From assembly GCA_032988165.1 (NCBI GenBank), contig JANTQF010000010.1, positions 204,088-268,087 on the forward strand: a DNA stretch of 64,000 nucleotides, given 5' to 3'. How positions within the stretch are numbered: position 1 is the stretch's first letter; the number at the start of each line of letters is the position of its first letter. This DNA comes from Emmonsiellopsis sp. PD_33. Taxonomy: Eukaryota > Ascomycota > Eurotiomycetes > Onygenales > Ajellomycetaceae. The notes beneath the pieces were generated by a model that had not been told where the DNA came from, did not search any database, and was given only the letters and a program-made list of their open reading frames with translations. The position numbers and the translations under genes are program-made. Of the stretch, positions 10,299 to 21,600 are shown piece after piece.

Positions 10299-10304
10299 AC
10301 GCGT
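10299..10304. promoter_or_regulatory. ACGCGT (MCB-like) element in the mus7 divergent promoter
   Basis: ACGCGT is the MluI cell-cycle box bound by MBF in yeasts, which drives G1/S expression of replication and repair genes. It lies 225 bases upstream of the mus7 ATG. A CACGTG box follows at 10344-10349. The role is inferred from the motif and the repair function of the gene. Confidence 0.35.
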
Positions 10305-10343
10305 TTCGGTGCCTGGAAGACGCGACCTGATTTAGTTCGAGGT

Positions 10344-10349
10344 CACGTG
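10344..10349. promoter_or_regulatory. CACGTG box between mus7 and the small membrane-protein gene
   Basis: A palindromic bHLH-type core 112 bases upstream of the ATG at 10461 and 270 bases upstream of mus7. It could serve either gene. The support is the motif only. Confidence 0.3.
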
Positions 10350-10460
10350 CCACCAGTTCCTGCGGCTAAAATCGAACTTCGGAACTTCTGCTTGACGATC
10401 CAACAGCAAACATAACTGACCTCCCTTCAACGCCCTCAATTGCACCGCATTCTACCCGTC

Positions 10461-10882
10461 ATGGCGCGAATCCGTGGATTGTTTCCTGTTGCTCTGGCTG
10501 TGGGATTTGGTGTTCTTAATGGTATGCACATTTCATGAACAACGCCTCGCTTGCTCCGTGCTAATGATTTTTTCCCCATCGATGTAGGATACATGACATT
10601 CGCACCGGCATTCAAGAACCTGGAGGATGAGAAGAAGCATGTGGAAGTGCAGTATGTTATATACATGCCCCAAATCACCCGGTTTCCGCTTGGAGGAAAC
10701 GCAATTGTCTCTTAAAACATCAATTCTGATATTTTGATTTCGCAACCCGCAGTGGAGATGGTTCACGCATCCCAGAACCCGCAACTACCACTGCCGCCCC
10801 GAGCCGCACAGAATCTACCAAGGAAGCCCAGAAGAGCTCAACGGAACAATCTAAACCACAGCTCGCAGCTGCCTCCTCTTAA
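10461..10882 (+). CDS. Small single-membrane-span protein, probably mitochondrial (84 aa)
   Basis: Three exons fit: 10461-10521, 10588-10651 and 10753-10882, with GTATG donors and TAG/CAG acceptors; together they give 85 codons including TAA. The N-terminus (MARIRGLFPVALAVGFGVLNG) is basic and then hydrophobic, which suits a signal anchor or a mitochondrial inner-membrane anchor. A short soluble segment (FAPAFKNLEDEKKHVEV) follows, and the tail is rich in Thr, Ser, Ala and Gln and probably disordered. The size and architecture resemble small fungal mitochondrial proteins of the assembly-factor type, but I cannot assign a family. It shares its promoter region with mus7. Confidence 0.7.
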
Positions 10883-11877
10883 TTGCGTCTCTTGAACCGG
10901 ATCGGAATCCTGCTTTTAAATAAATACAACAACCGCGCAAGAAATAATCCGTCCGGCTGTTGCCAGGGTCTCGAGCTGTCGATACACTACTCTACTTCTT
11001 TATCCGCTTTCTGTGGCCAGAGAGGTACACCCTGTGTAATCAGAGTTCATAAATACCTCCCAGCAAACGCCCAGTCAGCGCTAAATTTGCACGAGCCCAC
11101 AGACGAGAGCTCGGGGATAGCGGGCAATAACGGACAAAGACCGTATGGGAGAGCCCGAGAGAGAGCAAGAAGGGGAGTGATAAAACGATGAAATCGAAAC
11201 GGAAGCGCAAATAACGGAGCGGGGGCGGCGCAACTCGGACAATCCGTCACCTCCCTCCACCCGAGGTTTTTATATTCCCTTCGTTTCCCCGAGGACGACG
11301 CATTTCACGGCCACGGACACCCCCGGTGGGGATCTGGTGGTATTGTGGAGACCAGGGTTCTTCCTGGTCGACGCTTTCGTCGCTCATAGGCGGGCCCGTA
11401 CGTTGGAATGAATCCTTGGGGATTCCGCGAATGCAAGGGGTATATACAAGGCGAAGGGTAGATATGGTGTAAGAGATGGGATGGGACGCTGGGGGGGTGC
11501 CCAGAACACACTATATATATGTTCAGAGGCACTAGGAATGTTGACAATTCCCATACGTGTATATAGATCGTTATTTTGTATGGTTCGGTTTGGCGATAGG
11601 GGTTCAATAATATTCATATAAATACTGGCAAGCTGATGCATATCTTCCAAGTCACACATCCCTTTTTAGCAAACAAAAATAATAGAAGCCACCTAGATAT
11701 TCCACCAAAAATACCATACCATACCGACCGAGAGATAAAATGAAAACTCCATCCATCCCTGTGCAAAACTAATAATATAATATACATTCCGCTCCCTTGA
11801 TTGAAAATCGAAATCAACTCCTCGCTGATCATTGCACAAAAGCAAAAAGTTCGACAGAAAAGAAAGTGCGGCACTTT
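10883..11877. other. Intergenic between convergent genes
   Basis: About 1 kb between the small membrane-protein gene and Ies2, both of which end here. The frames present are short and overlapping. I see nothing coding; sequence from about 11500 is AT-rich and 3' UTR-like. Confidence 0.45.
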
Positions 11878-13278
11878 TCACACCTCCTCCACAAGCCTCT
11901 GCCCCCTATTCGGGACCCCCATTCTACCCGTCGTCGCATTACCGCCAAAAATCCGCCCGGCAGGGGTCCCAAACCACTCATCCGGGACACCAACACGGCA
12001 CCCATCCCGGTTCGACACGTAGCGAATCATCGTTGGCTCAGGCTTTTCGGGTTCCTGGAGTTCCTGGGTTCGGGGTGTTGTGTCACCGGCGCCGGCGGCG
12101 GTTTCGGCGGCGGAGATCTTCCCGCGGCGTTTGGGGGCTTGTTTTTTGAGGAGTTTGTTTATTGTGTCCATCTGGTTGACGATTGTTAGTAATGGGTTTA
12201 TCTGGCTGGATTGCTAGGAAGAACAAGAACAAGAGGTTACCTTTTCTTCTTCGTTGCGTTTTTCGCTGAGATTTTTTCTCCTGCGGGCCATTTCGGCACG
12301 GCGCATGGCGTGTTCTTCGGCTGTGAGGTGTTTCTTTACCTGCGGTTCTGTAGTTAAGAATCCAAGTGGTCAGTTTCTGCTTAGCCAGATCGAAAAACAT
12401 TTTAGTTTCGGTGAAGAAAGCTTACCCATTGGTAGCTGGAGGAAATCGCCTCCAAGCTCCATGCGGCCTCGTTGTCGTTTAGTCATTTTGGCGATATCTG
12501 GAGTGCTTGCTCTGCTACCCGTGATGGGTGTTCCACTGTCACTTTCTAGCTCATCCTGCTCATCCTCGTCTTCCTCTTCTACTTCTTCATCCTCGACAAT
12601 TTCTTCCGACACAGGAATTTCTTCTTCTGGCTCTCCCTCTGCATCCGCTTCGGAGTCTAGCTCCGAAAGCTCCTCATCATCGTCATCGTCGTCGTCGAGA
12701 TCCATATTACTAGTACTCGTATTCTTTGATCTCGAGTCCCCGGCAGCCGTGACTGTAACTGTTGGTCGAGCTGCAGCTTGCTTAGGTGCAACTGGTGGCG
12801 CATCATCCATGTCTATATCCCCATCCGCATCCGCATCCTCGTCTTCGCTCTCTCCGTTTGCATTATCTTCTTCGTCGGACGCCTCCGCATCCTCGTCAGA
12901 CAGCTGGTCTTCCTCCTCCTCTTCTTCTTCTTCCTCCTCGGGCGATTCTAGATCCTCATCGTCATCTGTATCAACCTCCACCAACTTCTTCTTTGTTCGG
13001 CTATTCCTTGGTCCAGTCACGATCACTGGCTCTGTGAAAATGTTGTGGTGGCGCTTTTCACTAGTAACCTCCCTCAGCTTACTCGATGGCATCTTGACGG
13101 TGAGGCGAATAGATCTTTTGTCCTCTGGGGGCGTTGGCGATGAACGGGATACGGTAATCGACGGAGAGGATGTAATTCCGTCTGCTGTTCTGCGGGTCCT
13201 TGTCATAATGTTAGAAGGTGTAGAGGAACTCGCATCGGCCAGAGACGCGCGGGAACGCAGAGAGCGACGGGTAGACAT
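11878..13278 (-). CDS. ies2: INO80 chromatin-remodelling complex subunit Ies2 (417 aa)
   Basis: Three exons: 13278-12426, 12347-12241 and 12171-11878, with phases that sum correctly to TGA. The start is the ATG of MSTRRSLRSR. The diagnostic part is the PAPA-1/IES2 domain, about residues 263-360: MTKRQRGRMELGGDFLQLPM, then EPQVKKHLTAEEHAMRRAEM and a basic helix, then INKLLKKQAPKRRGKI. Both introns interrupt this domain. Residues 95-250 are an acidic, serine-rich disordered region with uninterrupted glutamate and aspartate runs. The C-terminal segment (MIRYVSNRDG and PDEWFG) is typical of fungal Ies2. Ies2 supports ATP hydrolysis and nucleosome sliding by INO80 in the nucleus. The metal-binding HIT finger of the animal orthologue INO80B is not evident. 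Confidence 0.9.
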
Positions 13279-14569
13279 GGTCAAGTCACATATACGGGAC
13301 AGTGATTGCAAGATGGGCAGGGCCTAACCACGATATTTACAACGTGGATGGGATGGGGGAGTAGGGACAAAAATAAAGCGAGGGAAGTTCGCGGGGTCAA
13401 ATATGCAGGAGTAAGCAGTTGGGCAAACAAAAGGATGAGGGTTCTCAAGCCAGAGCTGAGGCGCAGGCCGAACTGTGTTTTATAGAGCACAATCAACAGG
13501 GAATATGCAGGCGAGAGTGGTTGGTAGTCAGCAAAGGTCACATATTTATGCAAATGCGCCGGTGGCTTCTGTCTTGTCACTCTTGTGTACAAAGAGCAGC
13601 CGTTCCTGATGCTGCTACCTACCACACCGCATCTGCACTCAGTGGCCGCTGTATGGGAAAAGTTCCATTCTTAACCATAATGCCTGTTACTCAAGAGCCA
13701 GCCAGGCCGCTGCCCGCACGGTTGGATGTTGACGGCACAGGCACCGCAGGGCAGGCCTGGGCGGAGCGCTCATAAATAGGGCAAATAAGACAAAGAACAC
13801 AGAGAGCGACAGACACCGGGAGATTTGGCGGTGATCAAGGAATATAAGCAATAAGTCGCAGCGAACGAACCTTACCTTGCTTGGTGGTGGATTGGTGTCT
13901 GGCTCGGCTGCCAATCGTCGGTGCTTTCGTCGGAGCTGGACGCCTCCGTAATTTGGTAGTACAAAGATTCACGGTCAGACGGTTGGACTCGCATCAGAGG
14001 CCTGTCTGCCATGGAACTTCGGTCGGACTGGCGGTGGGAGGACTGGACGTGGATAGCGCCTTGCCACAGCGCTATGGCAGCAGACCAAGTCGGGGGAACG
14101 GTTTAACAGCCAGTCCCTTGCTTGTGCGCGGGGATTGCAGGCCACGCCGTCGCAAACAGGCCTGGAGTGGATTGCAATGATCTCGGCGGTGGGAGAGACG
14201 CTGCCATTGAGCATCGAGCAGTCGAGTTGAAGTTGAGAAGTTGGGATGGATAAGGTAAATAAATTACACGGTACTTGATGGCCGGTAAGGGTACTTTGGG
14301 CCACATATTATTCTGGCTGCGGTGCCAGGTACCTTTGTGGTGTATCGGCGTACACAAAGTACCTTTCGTTTTTGCGGACGTCGTAACTACAATACGCAAT
14401 TACCGTACATGACGCATGACTCAGCAGAGCCGAGGTCCAGGCGGCTCAATCCCCATGACTTCGAGACAGCCGGGGATATTTGTCGACGACATCTCCTCCA
14501 TCGAACATCCAACTTCCTCTGGCTGGCGTTATCTGTTTCTGAGCTGCTTGCAGTCATTGCGCAGCCATC
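13279..14569. promoter_or_regulatory. Divergent promoter region, ies2 / pex14
   Basis: 1.29 kb between the two start codons, with no convincing gene. It holds a cluster of GGTAC-TTTG motifs at 14286-14372, two of them forming an imperfect inverted repeat, and a TGACTCA at 14417-14423. Confidence 0.45.
14417..14423. promoter_or_regulatory. TGACTCA (Gcn4/CpcA-type) site upstream of pex14
   Basis: A perfect TGACTCA, the core recognised by Gcn4-class bZIP factors (CpcA in Aspergillus), 147 bases upstream of the pex14 ATG. Only the motif supports it, and chance occurrence is possible. Confidence 0.3.
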
Positions 14570-15790
14570 ATGGGCGACAGTTCGAAGCCCAAAGCCGCCT
14601 CCATCCCGAGCTGGCAGCTCCCCGCCGGCAATGCCCCTTCTGATACCACCGCCGCCCCAGCAAACACAGAGACCGAGAAGGCAGATTCGCCGTCGAAAGA
14701 GACCCTGTTGGAGCAGGCCTCTCGGTTTCTAGACGATGAATCGATACGCGACGCTCCAACCGACAAGAAGATCGCGTTTCTTGAATCCAAGGGACTCCAA
14801 AACGACGACATCCAGAAGCTACTCGGTATCTCCAGAAACCCAGAGGCAACAAACTCAGACACGATAGCATCCACCACAGATCTTGTGAAATCAGAAACTA
14901 CTCCTACACAGACTCCCCAGCCAAACACCCCCGCCGCAACTACCTCCGCACCTCAAGCAACCTCTAACCAGCCCGCCCCAACCTCCGCCTCTCCACCCAT
15001 TATAACATACCCCGAATTCCTTCTTCAAGCCTCGAAACCTCCGCCTCTCGTCACGTTTCAAGGTGTTCTGTATACGTTATATGGCGCTGCAGGCCTTGCC
15101 GCTACGATATATGGTGCAAGTCAGTACCTAGTAACGCCAATGCTCGGGGCGCTTACAGGGGCCAGGCATGAGTTGGCCGAGACTGCGCAGAGCAACCTCA
15201 AAACCCTCAATGAAAAGCTCGAGGACACGGTATCTGTAATTCCGCCAATGAAATCCTCCCTGACCTCTTCTGATGAAGCCGAACAACATCTTGACGACGC
15301 GGATTCCATTACGTCTGACCCAACAGAACTATTCCACCGGGATATTGCGACCCAAACAAGCCCTGAACTCTCACAGTCCACGTCCACTTCTACTCCTTCA
15401 TCAGAAAATTCAGAAACGAACACCATTTCAGCTTCAGAAAGGGCAATGAATAACCATGTGAAGCGCCTCGAATCTATAAAGTCACAACTAAATGAGGTCC
15501 AAACCGACGAAGACCATGCCGGTAAAAGCCATGCCAATGCTCGAGATCGTATGACAGAACTCCAGACTTATCTAGATAGTCTGATGTACAGTTCACCGCC
15601 ATACCTAGGCTCCAATCTGTATGGCATACCGAACGGCGATGGAATATCGGGCAATGGAAGTAAGGAAGAGGACGCTATCGCTGCGTTTAAAACGGAAATC
15701 AGAAGCGTTAAGGGAACTCTACTTAGCGCGAGAAATTTCCCTGCAGGAGGCGGCATCAGGTCATCCATGACGAGCACAGGTGCTCGATAA
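14570..15790 (+). CDS. pex14: Peroxin 14, peroxisomal import docking protein (406 aa)
   Basis: An uninterrupted frame from an ATG to TAA. Residues about 44-88 are the Pex14 N-terminal domain (LLEQASRFLDDESIRDAP, then a KIAFLESKGL helix and IQKLLG), which binds WxxxF motifs of the receptor Pex5. A proline-rich linker follows, then a hydrophobic segment at about 163-190 (GVLYTLYGAAGLAATIYGAS), the membrane-associated part, and coiled coil from about 197-222 and again about 300-345. Pex14 forms the docking and translocation pore for matrix protein import with Pex13. Filamentous fungi also carry a shorter Pex14/17 hybrid (Pex33); the length and full N-terminal domain here favour true Pex14. Confidence 0.92.
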   Translation: MGDSSKPKAASIPSWQLPAGNAPSDTTAAPANTETEKADSPSKETLLEQASRFLDDESIRDAPTDKKIAFLESKGLQNDDIQKLLGISRNPEATNSDTIASTTDLVKSETTPTQTPQPNTPAATTSAPQATSNQPAPTSASPPIITYPEFLLQASKPPPLVTFQGVLYTLYGAAGLAATIYGASQYLVTPMLGALTGARHELAETAQSNLKTLNEKLEDTVSVIPPMKSSLTSSDEAEQHLDDADSITSDPTELFHRDIATQTSPELSQSTSTSTPSSENSETNTISASERAMNNHVKRLESIKSQLNEVQTDEDHAGKSHANARDRMTELQTYLDSLMYSSPPYLGSNLYGIPNGDGISGNGSKEEDAIAAFKTEIRSVKGTLLSARNFPAGGGIRSSMTSTGAR

Positions 15791-16543
15791 GACCCTTCTT
15801 CTCCAATTTCCTTGCCTTTTTGGATTGCGCCAGGCTTCGTCTGGATTGTTTTCGAAGATTCCTATGATGAGAAATTTTTGTTTATTCCCCTCCAATGTAT
15901 TCTAGCGAGCCAACTATTGCGTGCAATATTTCATCCATATCTACACCTTCATTTCTTTCTATGCGCCGTCACGTCCAAAACAACGCCCAGGTATCTCTTT
16001 GTGACCGACAAAATCCGAATCAATCCCTCTCCCGAGCTGGGAATGGAAACAGAAACCAGGGTGTTCAGCCGGAGGATCTAGCTTCCCCGCTAAAATTCGC
16101 GCCAGCGAATCGGCAAGGAACCAGGCTCCAACGTTATCAAATCGACAATGCTGGCAAGAGTCGTGGATTTCGTCATTGAGCCTTCTGGTTCCCGATCCAG
16201 GGTTGCTCCCCGTATACGACGCAAGCTGAAGGGCCTGGTTACTGATGGATAACCAAACTTCACATGAAGTGTTGGATGTCTCCGTTCTTAATAGACCACT
16301 AAAATGTCACAAAAAGTGACCGAGCCTAAGGCCCTGGTTTTTTTCTCGGCCCCAGCTTCAGCCCTTTACTTAAAATAAGTTTTATTAAACTCTTCAACAG
16401 GTCCCCACTCGCCGGAAATCTCAAGATAAAAAGAGCACGATGCGCTTCGAAATAATAACTACTTCTTTCAGTCCATCGAGGACCCTCGCCGCGCCCCGAC
16501 TGCCATACAAAAGCCGTGACCCGGAAACTCCAAGCTGGCAAAC
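15791..16543 (+). other. Intergenic, pex14 to wax synthase-like gene
   Basis: Contains the pex14 3' UTR and the promoter of the next gene. A short inverted repeat, GTCAC-AAAAA-GTGAC, lies at 16306-16320, about 225 bases before the next ATG. No gene is evident. Confidence 0.4.
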
Positions 16544-18040
16544 ATGCTGAATCTCTACTCCCCCATTCCAGTCCTCGCCCTAGTTGCGCAGAACATAGCA
16601 TTGACCCTGATTGTCAGATACACTTCTCCGCGTAGCCGACTACTTCGATTCATTTGTCTTTGCGGCATAGTGTGCCTAGGCTACGTGGAATTCATTACGG
16701 CGTCATGGTTCAGCTCCAATGTCCCCTTCAATTTGGTACTAGGGGGCCCGCCCTTCACGAACCTCCTTCTGTGCATCGATCTGCTATTCCTCGACCCCGC
16801 AGCTCCCAGCGAGGCGCCAGGTTTCTTCCTGCTTCTTAGCCAACGAGGTCTCAACACGCGCTGGCTGACGAAAAATGTCCCAAAGTTTCCATCTTATTAC
16901 AACACCATCAGCCCCAAACTCCCCGGCAGTCAGGATTCTCGAAATGGCAAAAGCCAAAGCGGAATGAGCCCAGCAAAGGCAGAGGCAGAGGCAGAATCAA
17001 ACCCCAACCCGGACCGCTTCAGTTTCCTCATGCGCCAAACCGCCATCTTCATCTGGCAATACCTGCTCATCGACCTAATTATGGCCGCTGGTTCGAAACA
17101 GTCTCCGGAGGAGATGCACGAGCTGTACGGTCCGGGCACGGAGTATTTGTTCTTTAGCGCCACAAGAGAGCAACTCATTGCGCGCATCGCTACGAGCGTG
17201 ATAGCCTGGATGGTCGTGAGCCGGTTGACTATTGATGGCGTGCATCGGGGCTTCTCGATCGTCGCTGTTGGGCTTGGGATTTCCGAACCGAAGGATTGGG
17301 CGCCGCTGTTTGGGAGTATGTTGGATGCGTACACGATTCGGAATTACTGGGGGTGAGTGGTTACTTTCTATAAAGGGATCATAACGGGGCAAATAGGTAT
17401 ACAGTAACTATGTATATCCTACGCCAACCCCCATTCCCATTCCCATTTCAAACTATACACATCCCATACCCAACGGTCCCCCCCCCCCTTACCTACCAAA
17501 TAATATATTAACCCCCTCCCCCCCCTTAGAAAATTCTGGCACCAAATGCTCCGCTGGCCCCTCACCGCCATCTCCACCTACACCACCCGCCGCCTCCTCC
17601 GCCTCCGCCACCCCTCCCTCCCCGAACGCTACCTAAACATCCTCCTCGTCTTCACCCTCTCCGCCCTCGTGCACATCCTCTCCAACCACGCCGGCGGCGT
17701 AACCACCAACGACACCGGCGTCGCCCTCTTCTTCATCCTCCCCGCCTTCGGCATCATGTTCGAAGACGGCGTGCAGGAGCTCTGGCGCCGTACGCGTGTG
17801 GAGACTTACTTGCCGCGTGGGGTGGTGGGGGTGGTGAAGAGGGGTGTTGGGTATGTGTGGTTGATGGGGTTTTTGAGCGTGACGGGGCCGTGGTTTTTGT
17901 ATGCGATGAATCGGCTGCCGATGGAGGTGAGGGAGGGGGTGCCGGTTAGTGTTGTGCGGATGGTCGGGGAAGGGAAGGTGGCGGGGACGCTTGCAGTTGG
18001 GGCGGTGGTGTTGGTGGTGGTGTTTAAGGCGAGGTTATAG
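16544..18040 (+). CDS. Wax synthase-like membrane-bound O-acyltransferase (439 aa)
   Basis: Two exons, 16544-17352 and 17530-18040; the intron removes a C-rich stretch and restores the frame. The protein is hydrophobic with about eight predicted membrane helices, starting at residue 6 (IPVLALVAQNIALTLIV). The join gives YWGKFWHQMLRW, matching the FW-x-x-x-H/R-x-R-x-P-like core of the wax-synthase domain of MBOAT proteins. The conserved histidine, the probable active-site residue, appears in LSALVHILSNHAGG in exon 2. Fungal members transfer acyl groups to long-chain alcohols or to secondary metabolites; the substrate cannot be read from sequence. Its neighbours are housekeeping genes, so nothing suggests a biosynthetic cluster. 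The last 80 codons are strongly G-rich, whereas the preceding 80 are C-rich. Confidence 0.8.
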
Positions 18041-18633
18041 GTTGGTAGAGTTGGGAGGGGGGGGGTTGGGGTTGGGGGGGTTGTATGTACATGTATTACA
18101 TTTTTTGTTGGAAGTTTAGGTAGATAATCAATCGGATAGAGTAGGGCTGTGACGCCAGGTTGAAGAGAGGTCTATCTATATGCAGATACCTAGGTAGCTA
18201 AAATAAAACTCCACTTTGAAGTATAAAATAAAACAAAACAAAGTTCAAGCAAAACCAGTAAAAAAAATAGGGGGTGGGATAGAGCAGAATAAAAAAGGCC
18301 GGGATTTCATTATAACAAAAAAAAATCAAAACCAATTAATCAAATTGATATTAATGACACATTAACAAAAAAAAAGGAAACAAACGAAAAAGGGGGGAAA
18401 TAATTTCTCAAAAACAGAGAAGAAAAGAGAAGAGAAAAAAACATGTCATGTCACTCCTCGCTCGCTCACCCAACTGACTGACCCAACTCTGTATCATCTT
18501 TCATCTCGTATCATCATCTTTTTTTTTTACCGTTTGCATTTTCATTTCCCTTTCATCCCATATCTATCTCCTGCACTATACGCTATCCGGTTCCAACATA
18601 CATAGTAAGGTATATAATATATGCATGTTATAT
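18041..18633. other. Intergenic between convergent genes
   Basis: AT-rich sequence with many A-runs between the 3' ends of the wax synthase-like gene and sec31. No coding signal seen. Confidence 0.45.
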
Positions 18634-21600
18634 TCAAGGCGTCGCCTTGCTCATGCCAATCAGTCGCTTGACACCAACCTAGACAAATTAACACACGTTA
18701 GCCAAAACTGTAACTCAATACCCAGGGCGAATTCAAAACCTACCATCCAATTGCCACACTCATCCGTCCGGTTCGTCAAAATATCCAAATGCACCGCCTG
18801 GGCCACTTCATAATTCCTCGCCTGTACCGCCTGGGCCAACTCAACCATACTCTCCACCGTGTTCGGCTTGAGCAGGTCCTCGTTGTTCAGATGGTCAAAG
18901 AGTATATTCAGACGGCGCTCGGCGTCATTTACCTGCGCCTTGAAGGAGGATGGCGCGCGAGCTTTGACGCGTTGCATGTCCGCAGAAAGAATTTCGAAGA
19001 TTGGTTGCGCGTTTGCCGGGATGTGGGAACGGTCACCAGGGGCTGAGGATTGTTAGTTAAAGGGGGAATGAAGGGAGGACATGGATGAACTCGAGAGCGG
19101 GGACTTACGGTATTTAGCAGCGGCTGGTGGTGACTTTTTCTGAGATTGTGCCGTACCTGGTCGTGATTCCGGTGCGGGGCCCGGAGGCGGAGGCTGGTGG
19201 GGGTCTGCTCTAGGTGGCGCATATGGTCCTTGAGGGGGTGCCTGCTGGTATCCATACGGGGATGGCGCTGGGGCAGGAGCGGGAGGTCCAGTGGGGGGTG
19301 GTGCTACTGCAGGTCTAGAATGGGGCTGAGGGGCAGATGGTTGTGCGGCGGGGTTTGGAGCATATCTGTTGGTAGGGGGAGGACCGGATGGTGGAGCATT
19401 ATACGGAGACGGGCCACGAGGTATTGGAGGAACGTTCATGCTTTGTCCGACAGGGGGCTGGGAAATCGACGGGGCATATGCGGAGGTCGATGGTGGTCTT
19501 TCTGGAGCTTGTAATCCGTAGGGCTGGCCAACTGATGGAGGGGATGTGATGCGTGGTGGAGCAGCTGCTCCCTTTGGAGGAGGGGGAACTGGGATCGAAC
19601 CTCGAGATCTAGGAGGCGGCTGTTGGGGGGACATTGCCTGCGGTGACTGTGATGGGGCACCAGGGAAAGGTGCACTGACAGGGGCACCCACTGTGGCAGG
19701 AGTGCCGCGTCGGGGAGTGGGGGCTTTGGCAAACCCTTCTGGCAGATCGTTCCAAGCAGGGAGATTCGTAGCTGTCGTGTAGGAAGTGATAGTTGCTGGA
19801 GATTGGTTTGAAGCTCGTGGTGGCGGTGCGACAGCTGATGGCGTGGGTGCCCCATACGTTTGAGGGGGAGGGCCGACGGGACCAGGTCTCGGTTGTGGTG
19901 GTTGATAGCCTGCTGGGCTATAAGCGGTCGTAGCTCCCGTTGGCGCGTAAGGATTGCTGGACTGCATCGGAGCTGGAGGGGCATAGGGGTTGCTCGGCTG
20001 CGTCGTGGCTGGGCCAGGGGTATATATTCCCTGAGGCACAGTAGGTTGCTGTGGTAGAGGTTTCGGTGTTAACCGTGAGGCAGTGGGGATGTGCGAGGGA
20101 GCCGCTTTTGTTGCTCCCTTGCGCGTCGCCAGCCTAATTCTATTTCTAGCAACCTCGGCGGCAGGGTGAGATGCAGGTATCAGATCGAGATATCTTTCCG
20201 CGACGTCCAGTTGTCCAAGGGTAGCAACCACATCGGCATACTCGAGATATTTGTCGTAAAGAAGGCTGAGCTTCCAATCAGACGGTTTCTGCTTCTCGGA
20301 ATCCTGGAACTTGGTAACCTGGCGGAAGACCGTCACCTTCTCGATCAAGCTCTGGAGAGCGCGAACATGAATCGAGAAGCTGGTATCGTCAACAGCATCC
20401 TGGATACTCTTATTCTCATTCTCTTGAAGTTCGTCGATCCAAATAGACACAACCTTCTCCAGCTTCGAACTAGCCAGGAAGCAGAAAGCAGCATCCTTAC
20501 GGCTTTCCTTATTATCTTGGGCTTTAGAGTATTCCTCTAGTCGGTCGCCAAGAGCTTCACAGAGGTCAGGGAACTCCTCATCAGTAGCAAATGTGCAGAT
20601 GGTAGCAATAGTCTCCTTCCAGTTGGCAAGGTCAGCGTTATGGACAACATCCCAAAGATTCTTTCCAACAATAGAAGCCAGCAGCCTGAGGTAGTTAGGT
20701 CCTTCGGCTTGCTTTTGGAAGTAAGCTTCTTGGGCTTTGTTGATGCATTTCTGGCCTCCGCAAATCGCAACCATAAAGGCATCAGACATCCGATCCTCTT
20801 GGAGACAGATATCAAGCGCCTTTTCAAATTCGCCAAGGAGAAGTGCCCGGGTAATGCCCCTATCTGCCTCGGATTCGGAACCAGTGTAAATTTGGAACGG
20901 GTTGTTCGTCTTGGCTCCCTTTGATGCAGACAGATCGGTCAGGAAATTGTCGCCATCGGCAGGAGTATCGAAGATCGAAGTCAAACGCTTGTGTTTTTTT
21001 ACTCCCGGCCCGCGGGAGTTGGCTTCTGCTGATGTTCCATTTACATCACTCTTCCCCAGTCCCAGCTTAGACAGACCATCAGCGGCCTCGTCAACATCAC
21101 TCGAGAATCCCAGGTAATTGATCACTTGCTTTCTGGGGTTGTCGGAGATCAAAGTTTCAATAACCTTCCAGTCTGCCTTGTCCGCATCGGTCTTTGCGCC
21201 TTCAATCCGAGATTCACAGATACCGCGCAAGTCGCCGGCTTTGAGGGAGGTTTCGAATGTCTGTGTGGCACTGCTGACACTGGAATCCACCTCAAACGGA
21301 GTGATTCTAACCTTTGAAGCGCGAGAACCCAGTTTTCCGGGCTCGGCCAGACCAACAGATATCACTCTACCCCCAAAACCAAACGAAACACTAGCAGGCC
21401 GTTTCAGCCACTTGGGAGGATTGGGTAGGGAGAAGGTCGAAGCCTGAGGCTGTGTCTGGGCCTTTGCAAAGAAATCCTCATCATCCACAGGCTGTTGCTG
21501 GCTGGCTCCAGCTTGGGCAGTGGCATCGCTCTTGGTGTTTTGGATGGTCTGCACGGCGATTTTGCCATCGAAGGAAGCTGTCGCAAACATGTTCGGGTTG

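Noticed and set aside
16544..18040. Secondary-metabolite cluster around the wax synthase-like gene
   Set aside because: The neighbours are pex14 and sec31, and no synthase, P450 or transporter lies nearby.
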